Positions 1 to 4,861 of a DNA stretch of 5,697 bases are shown one piece after another. Source of the stretch: Myxococcales bacterium. GTDB lineage: Bacteria > Myxococcota_C > UBA6777. The stretch covers positions 1 to 5,697 of the forward strand of contig JALTMC010000300.1 in assembly GCA_027005175.1 (NCBI GenBank). Reading direction: 5' to 3'. The first letter of the stretch is position 1. Each line of letters starts with the position of its first letter. The notes beneath the pieces are model-generated. The model ran no database searches and was not told where the DNA came from. It worked only from the letters and a program-made list of their open reading frames with translations. Both the position numbers and the translations under genes were made by a program.

Positions 1-269
1 TACGTCGAAGTAACTTACAATCCGTGTTGCCGAAGCTGGTATTGCCAGCATCGACCTTGGAGTCTATCAAGAATGCAGTCCATGCGAGCAAGGTTGTCGT
101 CACACCCGCCCGGCAGATGACAAAAGATGGCTGGAAGGGAGTGGGCTATATTGTTCACGATGAAATTACAGGAGCCGCAGCGTACCGGATCAGTGGAGGT
201 AAGTCTGGTGGACTGATTGTGGCGGCTGGAGGAATTGCCAGCTACCGGATTCCAAATGGGCCTACAAAG
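1..269 (+). repeat. Diverged direct repeat, copy 1 (constant module)
   Basis: Homologous in phase to 2671-2939 at an exact offset of 2670 bases, without gaps. Codon-by-codon comparison from base 3 gives about 48 base differences in 267 positions and 10 amino-acid differences in 89. The first 34 bases are identical. Homology probably continues left of the window. Alignable similarity collapses right after the shared G-P-T-K residues. Confidence 0.9.
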
Positions 270-647
270 CCCCCAAATCTAGCAGAAGTACTAGCACGCA
301 TGGGTGGTAGCCTTGCAAAAGAAGCTTGGTGGAGTCGCCTTGGAGGCATAGCTGGATTTGCTCTGGGTGCTTATGTATTTTACGAATCGTGGCAGAATAT
401 CCTACAAAGCGGTCTATCTCCGAAGAAAAAAGAGCAGGCGCAATACGCATTCATTCTCCTTTTCATGATTGCAATTGCTGCAGCAACAACAGCCTTCTTT
501 CTTGGACCAGCACCCATCCTGTTTTCGGGAGTGGTTTTCCTTACCATATCCCTGTTCAGTTGGGGAGGCATAAATGCCTATATCAAACTTGCATTGGCCA
601 CAAGTAATCATAACCGTGCACTTGAGAAGTATCTGAACATTAAATAA
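1..647 (+). CDS. Transglutaminase-family exported protein, C-terminal end with membrane tail (5' partial)
   Basis: Only the 3' end is in the window. The frame is open from base 3 and the stop is TAA at 645-647. A GTG at 24 could be misread as a start, but residues before it (RRSNLQS) match the interior of the second copy at 2673 onward, so the gene enters from the left. Visible parts: a conserved module up to about base 269, with VVVTPARQ, GWKGVGYI, TGAAAYRISGG and AAGGIASYR, then a hydrophobic tail with about three membrane segments near bases 339-386, 444-503 and 513-587. The module is what I recall of the C-terminal block that closes large bacterial proteins with an N-terminal transglutaminase-like domain (from memory, not searched). 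Its biochemical role is unknown to me. The next gene starts 12 bases after the stop, which suggests an operon. The missing N-terminus could carry a lipoprotein signal and transglutaminase-like domain like those beginning at 4862. Confidence 0.72.
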   Translation, partial: RRSNLQSVLPKLVLPASTLESIKNAVHASKVVVTPARQMTKDGWKGVGYIVHDEITGAAAYRISGGKSGGLIVAAGGIASYRIPNGPTKPPNLAEVLARMGGSLAKEAWWSRLGGIAGFALGAYVFYESWQNILQSGLSPKKKEQAQYAFILLFMIAIAAATTAFFLGPAPILFSGVVFLTISLFSWGGINAYIKLALATSNHNRALEKYLNIK

Positions 648-659
648 ACGAGTAAGTAA

Positions 660-1967
660 ATGAAAACATTTTTAATGCTTGACACAGAGCGTTTGTATAA
701 TGCTCGATGGCACCGATTTTCAGACTTCCTATGGCTCCTTCAAATCGTATTTCTTCGGCCAAAAACATTACATTTGCTACTGAAGCAAGAACTTCCAGTA
801 GAATCTTCCGATTCCTGTTGGCATTCTGTCTTTCGGGTAGCACGTTTCCCCCCGCTCTATCAACTCTTTCTTAGCTATCTTTTATTTGGTGGATGCTTCA
901 TTTTTCTATTTACCTTTATTCTTTCAACTCAATTTTTCCTAGAAAGAGTACCGCCACACATATCTTTTTTTTACTACTTGTCACAAAGTAATTTTGAAGC
1001 AAACACTTCTATCTATGCAGCTGCTTTGTTCTTGGCATCATTTATTACAGTATTACTACTCTGGATAGCTGTTTTAGCCACGTCCCTTGGCTCTCGAAAA
1101 ATTGCAACAGCTATATCAGCAAGCATTGTCATTTCACTTAGTTTCTTCTATCTCTATCTACTTATAGTTATTTTTGTCCTCAGTGCCATTTCTACGGATG
1201 GGCTAGATCAATGGAGCCAAATACTTATTCTGGTATTCGGCTCCACTTTTATTTCCAATCTGTTTTTGTCTATGACCATTAATAAAGAAGGTGTGGGTTG
1301 TCGATCTGCACTTGAGTTATTTTTGATTACAAACATCTTTCTCATCGTGCCCTGGACATTTTGGGCTAAAGACAGCATATACACTTGCTTTTTTGGGATT
1401 GTGCTGTCTTATATGTTCAGTTTACAGTTACCTAGTTGGCTCCTCTTCCAACTAGGAATATGGAAAGAGTATGATAACAAGAAAACTCCTGTTCTTTGGA
1501 GGGAGACAAGTTTATGGCCGGAGGGTTTTGCTGCTGAACGATTGTTTCGAAGATTAAAACAAGAACTCGACGAATACAGTCTATGGTGGGTGCTGTCTTT
1601 TCCTATACAACGATGGGCAGCGCGTAAGTCTATAATACTACTATGGAAAGAATCACCCGGAAGAGTAGCTCAATTGCTCAACTCGCTTGTTCATTTAGAG
1701 TATTGGCACTCTTCTGTAATAACGTACAGCAACCAAGACACTGAAAAAGAATCCTTATCTTATTTTCAGTTGCTTCTTTTTGAGTTGATTGGAGCCAATG
1801 AGCAACTCAAAAATCACTTTAGTGAACATAAATATGTGACCAACATCTGGCCTCTCTCGTGGAAGAAAGGATTGTGTGATTGGTGGTATCAACTCCTGCA
1901 GCATTCTAAAACTCTCTATCCTCCTTGTCCACCGGAATTGGAAAAGCTGGCACAAGGGTACCTTTAG
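660..1967 (+). CDS. Polytopic membrane protein with conserved KTLYPPCP C-terminal domain
   Basis: 435 residues; I do not recognise the family. Hydrophobic segments lie at about residues 65-90, 117-141, 150-175, 186-205, 219-235 and 241-265, so about six membrane spans. A soluble domain of about 170 residues follows, rich in Trp and charged residues. That domain is clearly homologous to the product of 3577-4824. Matching signatures here are ET-x-LWPE (292-298), RWAARK and ILLWKESP (318-333), LLLFELIGAN (381-390) and SKTLYPPCP (416-424). The membrane half is much less conserved between the two. ATG at 660 is preferred because it is first in frame, only 12 bases after the upstream stop; the ribosome-binding site is weak (cgag at about 649-652). 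The alternative ATG at 675 has no better site. Tight spacing to a tailed transglutaminase-family gene, repeated in the second unit, suggests a partner or immunity-like role. That is inference; a transporter is also possible, though no transporter motif is visible. Confidence 0.85.
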   Translation: MKTFLMLDTERLYNARWHRFSDFLWLLQIVFLRPKTLHLLLKQELPVESSDSCWHSVFRVARFPPLYQLFLSYLLFGGCFIFLFTFILSTQFFLERVPPHISFFYYLSQSNFEANTSIYAAALFLASFITVLLLWIAVLATSLGSRKIATAISASIVISLSFFYLYLLIVIFVLSAISTDGLDQWSQILILVFGSTFISNLFLSMTINKEGVGCRSALELFLITNIFLIVPWTFWAKDSIYTCFFGIVLSYMFSLQLPSWLLFQLGIWKEYDNKKTPVLWRETSLWPEGFAAERLFRRLKQELDEYSLWWVLSFPIQRWAARKSIILLWKESPGRVAQLLNSLVHLEYWHSSVITYSNQDTEKESLSYFQLLLFELIGANEQLKNHFSEHKYVTNIWPLSWKKGLCDWWYQLLQHSKTLYPPCPPELEKLAQGYL

Positions 1968-2138
1968 CCTTTTAAAGCCATCGGAGCAGCGAGCAAATAA
2001 GGTATTCGGCGGATAATATATCTGTAAAGCAGGCTCTGTTTATGATAGTATCAATTCTGTTGTATTACTCTACATGGGTAAAGGGATGGTAGATGGAACT
2101 CATACCAGAGATGAAAGATGCATTGAGGGTTCGTTCAG
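1968..2138. other. Intergenic spacer between the two units
   Basis: 171 bases between the first membrane-protein gene and the shortened family gene. I see no hairpin terminator and no promoter with both boxes well placed. Two short frames (ATG 2074 and ATG 2093) start here and run into the 5' part of the next gene in other frames, ending near 2214 and 2257. They could be chance, or debris of a longer ancestral coding region. Confidence 0.5.
2125..2129 (+). promoter_or_regulatory. Ribosome-binding site supporting start at 2139
   Basis: GAGGG with a 9-base spacer to ATG 2139. The in-frame stop TGA at 2124-2126 overlaps it, so no longer version of this frame is possible without a frameshift. 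Confidence 0.5.
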
Positions 2139-3275
2139 ATGGTGCGACCAGCCAGAGAGGAACCATGCAACACTTTTGGGCAGACACGCGGGGCTGTTCC
2201 TACCCAGAATATGAACAATGCTCGATATGGAGGTGCGACACATGGGGTCGCCTTTAATTCGATCTGTTGCATTTCAGCACCTCTCTCATCCGATCGGTTT
2301 GAACGGACCCTGGAAAATGCCTTGTATGCTCAACAACTTGGAGTGATGGATGTCCGAGGTCCGTCTGTGGGGCTATTTGCGAAAGACCTTTTTGTCAGTT
2401 ATGCAGGTTTCCTGGTAGGAACACCACAACACGTGACTTTTGGCTCATTCTCCACCGACATCGACTTGGACGTTCATGCCAGCATATCCCTGTCCAACGA
2501 CAAGAAGGCCGAAAAGGCCTTGCTCCTGGCCAGCGGAATGAGCGGTTCAGCCTGGGAGGCAACGATTTGGAGTTTGTCAACAAATCCCAAAAAGCCCGAC
2601 GCAGACAGAGGAATAAGCACCTATCATATGCTCCGATATGCAGCCCAAACAGGTGTGCCTATTGACACCATACGTCGAAGTAACTTACAATCCGTGTTGC
2701 CGAAATTGACATTACCTGCATCGACCCTGGAGTCTATCAAAAATGCGGTGGCTGCCAACAAAGTAGTTGTCACACCCGCCCGACAGATGACGAAAGATGG
2801 CTGGAAGGGAGTGGGCTATATCATCCACGATGAACTTACAGGAGCCGCTGCCTATCGGATCAGTGGTGGCAAATCAGGTGGACTTTGGCTCGCCGCTGGA
2901 GGAATCGCCAGCTACCGCGTTCGCTCAGGACCAACAAAAGCTCCTCCAAGTGTGTTTAAGCCACCCAGTGGAGGCATTGGGCTTCTTGAACTTATTTCTT
3001 CTATCCTTTTGTTTTCTGTTGGAGTAGCTATTTTATACAGCACTTGGAAGAAAACGAACGATACAAAATCGTCAATAGCATTTTGGATCGGAGTAGTTCT
3101 GACTATTATAATAACAGCTCTTGCTCTAAAGACATGGGGGCTTTTGGCAGGAGCGTTCGCCTTCTTGGCAATGTCTAGTGCTATATGGTCTTTTATTACA
3201 AAGGTTCTTACAGCTCAGGCAACAGGAACAAAGCTTCGAAAAAATTATATGAAAAAATTCAAAGATTTTTTATAA
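2139..3275 (+). CDS. N-terminally shortened transglutaminase-family C-terminal half with membrane tail
   Basis: 378 residues. Resemblance to the transglutaminase-like protein family (recalled, not searched) begins near residue 60. It runs through VRGPSVGLF (72-80), VGTPQHVTF-x-SF-x-TDIDLD (93-111), LLLASGMSGSAWE (128-140), the peptide before RRSNLQSVLP (179-188), and GWKGVGYI...TGAAAYRISGG (221-244). Residues 179-267 match the gene at 1-647 at 79 of 89 positions. Then comes a Pro-rich spacer and a tail with membrane segments at about 283-302, 321-340 and 343-365, ending in basic residues. There is no signal peptide, no lipobox and no transglutaminase core, so compared with a full-length relative the gene is beheaded. 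The first 50 residues look like nothing I know. ATG 2139 is the first in frame after a TGA at 2124-2126 and has a GAGGG site 9 bases upstream. It could be a remnant, a silent cassette or a stand-alone tail protein; the mostly synonymous divergence argues that the module was kept by selection. Confidence 0.75.
   Translation: MVRPAREEPCNTFGQTRGAVPTQNMNNARYGGATHGVAFNSICCISAPLSSDRFERTLENALYAQQLGVMDVRGPSVGLFAKDLFVSYAGFLVGTPQHVTFGSFSTDIDLDVHASISLSNDKKAEKALLLASGMSGSAWEATIWSLSTNPKKPDADRGISTYHMLRYAAQTGVPIDTIRRSNLQSVLPKLTLPASTLESIKNAVAANKVVVTPARQMTKDGWKGVGYIIHDELTGAAAYRISGGKSGGLWLAAGGIASYRVRSGPTKAPPSVFKPPSGGIGLLELISSILLFSVGVAILYSTWKKTNDTKSSIAFWIGVVLTIIITALALKTWGLLAGAFAFLAMSSAIWSFITKVLTAQATGTKLRKNYMKKFKDFL
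2671..2939 (+). repeat. Diverged direct repeat, copy 2 (constant module)
   Basis: Partner of the repeat at 1-269, lying inside the 2139-3275 gene in the same reading frame. The downstream halves of both host genes keep only the same general plan (a spacer and three membrane segments) and a weakly similar end, while this block is highly conserved. Confidence 0.9.
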
Positions 3276-3297
3276 AGAAAAAACACCTCGCAAAAAC

Positions 3298-3344
3298 CTG
3301 TGATGCCTCGGACCCCATGTATTCGTTGCATAGAGGCATCTCAG
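3298..3344. repeat. Inverted repeat, possible stem-loop after the 2139-3275 gene
   Basis: CTG-t-GATGCCTC pairs with GAGGCATC-t-CAG: 11 base pairs with one T-T mismatch and a 23-base loop. It starts 23 bases after the stop codon. There is no U-tract behind it, so it is not a typical intrinsic terminator. It could stabilise the 3' end of the message, or be chance. Confidence 0.45.
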
Positions 3345-3349
3345 AACGT

Positions 3350-3375
3350 CCTGAAACAAGGTATCTCTCTTCAGG
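3350..3375. repeat. Short inverted repeat next to the first
   Basis: CCTGAA (3350-3355) pairs with TTCAGG (3370-3375) around a 14-base loop. It lies 6 bases after the larger inverted repeat, and no T-run follows. On its own it is weak; its position next to a larger stem is the reason to list it. Confidence 0.25.
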
Positions 3376-3440
3376 TAATCTAGCATAACCTAAAGTATTC
3401 TATTACGCTCGACACATGAGCACCTATTACTAAGTGAATA

Positions 3441-3450
3441 AAGAGGAGGA
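3441..3450 (+). promoter_or_regulatory. Strong Shine-Dalgarno sequence without an obvious gene
   Basis: AAGAGGAGGA is the best ribosome-binding match in the window. No ATG lies within normal reach. The only standard alternative start nearby is TTG 3461, 11 bases past the AGGAGG core, which opens a ten-codon frame. The frame of the downstream membrane gene is open from 3442 but contains no ATG, GTG or TTG before 3577. Confidence 0.5.
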
Positions 3451-3460
3451 AGCAATTTCT

Positions 3461-3493
3461 TTGACATCAAACAGTTCGGCATTCGAACTCTAA
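3461..3493 (+). CDS. Possible ten-codon leader peptide
   Basis: TTG start, peptide MTSNSSAFEL, TAA stop at 3491-3493. The only support is the strong Shine-Dalgarno sequence at 3441-3450. The peptide has no run of one amino acid that would suggest attenuation. It could be a regulatory leader, a relic of the original start of the membrane-protein gene, or nothing. Confidence 0.15.
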   Translation: MTSNSSAFEL

Positions 3494-3576
3494 GTAGGTT
3501 TTCTATTGGTACACGAAACAACGTATCCAACCTAGATTTAGGCGATGCAATCCACCACAGAGTCATAGGCAGTAGA

Positions 3577-4824
3577 ATGAAAAATCTTTATCACGTAGCA
3601 TACATGATTATTTTTAGGCCATTTTCCTTGCTCCAAGAATTGAACTCTGAATTACAAATACATCATACCCAGTCTTTACTGAAGCTTCTGAACCAAATAT
3701 TCAACACTCCCATTCTTCGCAAAATGCTTACAATGCACTCTGTTTTTTATATACTGTTGATTGCAAGCAGAGCAAAAAGAACTCCAACATTAGATCATGT
3801 GGTTATTGTATCTTTTCTTTTTTGGACAATTTTCATATTTATCATGGCTTCAATAGCTATCAGTGGCTATAGAGACACTAAGCGTTATGTAGTATCTTCT
3901 ATTTTGACAGGAGTAATCATTCCTTACATAGGGATTCCTGCACTTGTTTCATATAATGCCACAATGATGTATATGCACAATGGAAACTCCGACAAAGCGT
4001 GGACACTCAGCACTTTATCGTTATTTTTACTGGCTGCAGTTATATCATTTGGCTCTTTACACCTTGCAGTTTTGGCAAAAGATCGAGCACTCATCCGAGA
4101 CTTCCCTTTTTTTAGTTTACTAATGAGCATAGCAGGCGTATCCACGGTAATACCTATGATTTACGAGCATACAATAATCATTCAAATAAACGTCTTCGCC
4201 TGGGTGTTCATTGGGATGATGCTCTTTTTCCTACAGGCTCCATGGTGGGGCGGACTGCAACTTTGGCTACTCCGAAACAAAGACTACAACAAAAAGGGTT
4301 CTCCACTCCTTTATTTTGAAACCTGTTGGTTGCCAGAGTCATATTTAGCAACACGACTTTACCACTCCATCAAAGAGGAGCCTATCAACTTGAATCGAAT
4401 GTTATGGATCATGAAGTTTCCTTCGCAACGATGGGCCGTCCGCAAGGCGTTAATTCTCCTATGGAAAGATTCTCCAGAAAAGACTTCCTGCCTCTTTGAA
4501 AGCATTCGAGGTGACAAAGACTGGCAAGCACCCATAACAGAGTATGATGATAAGGTATTAGCCCGTTCAGTTGAACCCATTTGCTGGGAAGAGGTCTTAC
4601 TTTGTGAACTTTTCGGTGTACAAGTTGACAAGCAACTTCTAAGGTGGCATGAACGAATCACGTTTGCTCCCGAAAGGTGGCTACGTAAATCTAAGACTCT
4701 TTATCCACCTTGCCCTCAAGATTTACAGGAACTAGCCCTTGAACTTGTCCAGCCTTTGATGGCTCAGGGAGAACAAGCTGTAGAAACAAAATTTGAAGCT
4801 CAGACAAAACCAGAGAGTACATAA
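3577..4824 (+). CDS. Polytopic membrane protein, paralogue of the 660-1967 product
   Basis: 415 residues; unrecognised family, but the C-terminal domain aligns clearly with the 660-1967 product. Shared signatures are YNKK (237-240), ET-x-WLPE (248-254), FPSQRWAVRK and ILLWKDSP (281-300), LLCELFGV (341-348) and KSKTLYPPCP (371-380). A polar extension of about 25 residues after the last motif is unique to this copy. Hydrophobic segments at about 43-63, 74-96, 104-125, 143-167, 176-196 and 198-222 suggest five or six membrane spans, with little identity to the first copy there. Start: ATG 3577 is the only standard start in a frame open from 3442, but its ribosome-binding site is poor (aggcag). 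The protein begins about 17 residues inside the aligned N-terminus of the paralogue. A much stronger Shine-Dalgarno sequence lies 127 bases upstream with no in-frame ATG, GTG or TTG. The 301-base gap to the preceding gene contrasts with 12 bases in the first unit. Role unknown; partner to the preceding tailed protein is inferred from the repeated gene order. Confidence 0.85.
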   Translation: MKNLYHVAYMIIFRPFSLLQELNSELQIHHTQSLLKLLNQIFNTPILRKMLTMHSVFYILLIASRAKRTPTLDHVVIVSFLFWTIFIFIMASIAISGYRDTKRYVVSSILTGVIIPYIGIPALVSYNATMMYMHNGNSDKAWTLSTLSLFLLAAVISFGSLHLAVLAKDRALIRDFPFFSLLMSIAGVSTVIPMIYEHTIIIQINVFAWVFIGMMLFFLQAPWWGGLQLWLLRNKDYNKKGSPLLYFETCWLPESYLATRLYHSIKEEPINLNRMLWIMKFPSQRWAVRKALILLWKDSPEKTSCLFESIRGDKDWQAPITEYDDKVLARSVEPICWEEVLLCELFGVQVDKQLLRWHERITFAPERWLRKSKTLYPPCPQDLQELALELVQPLMAQGEQAVETKFEAQTKPEST

Positions 4825-4830
4825 AAGAAA

Positions 4831-4848
4831 GTTCTTCCAAAAAAGAAC
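4831..4848. repeat. Weak inverted repeat between genes 4 and 5
   Basis: GTTCTT and AAGAAC surround a 6-base loop. The stem is AT-rich and has no T-run, so it is probably not a terminator. The 37-base gap is compatible with read-through into the lipoprotein gene. Confidence 0.25.
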
Positions 4849-4861
4849 CACGAGAAATAAT

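Larger units (their letters stand above)
3276..3576. other. 301-base non-coding gap inside the second unit
   Basis: This gap separates the shortened family gene from its presumed partner; in the first unit the equivalent gap is 12 bases. It holds two inverted repeats (3298-3344 and 3350-3375), a strong Shine-Dalgarno sequence (3441-3450) and a ten-codon frame behind it. A TTGACA at 3461-3466 has no acceptable -10 box at normal spacing. I see no full promoter and no long coding region. Confidence 0.6.

Noticed and set aside
24-647. A complete 207-residue gene starting at GTG 24
   Set aside because: The frame is open to the left edge and the residues before GTG 24 match the interior of the second copy, so this is the end of a longer gene.
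679-701. TTGACA and TATAAT boxes as a promoter
   Set aside because: The spacer is only 11 bases and the boxes lie inside the coding region of the first membrane gene.
3185-3388. 67-codon frame overlapping the end of the shortened family gene
   Set aside because: It overlaps the tail coding region in another frame, has no ribosome-binding site and a low-complexity basic product; its paralogous position in unit 1 has no equivalent.
3461-3496. Promoter built on TTGACA at 3461
   Set aside because: No -10-like box at 16-19 bases; the nearest candidate (TAAGTA at 3491) would need a 24-base spacer.
4359-4661. 100-codon minus-strand frame
   Set aside because: It is antisense to the most conserved part of the second membrane gene, with no start signal or recognisable product.
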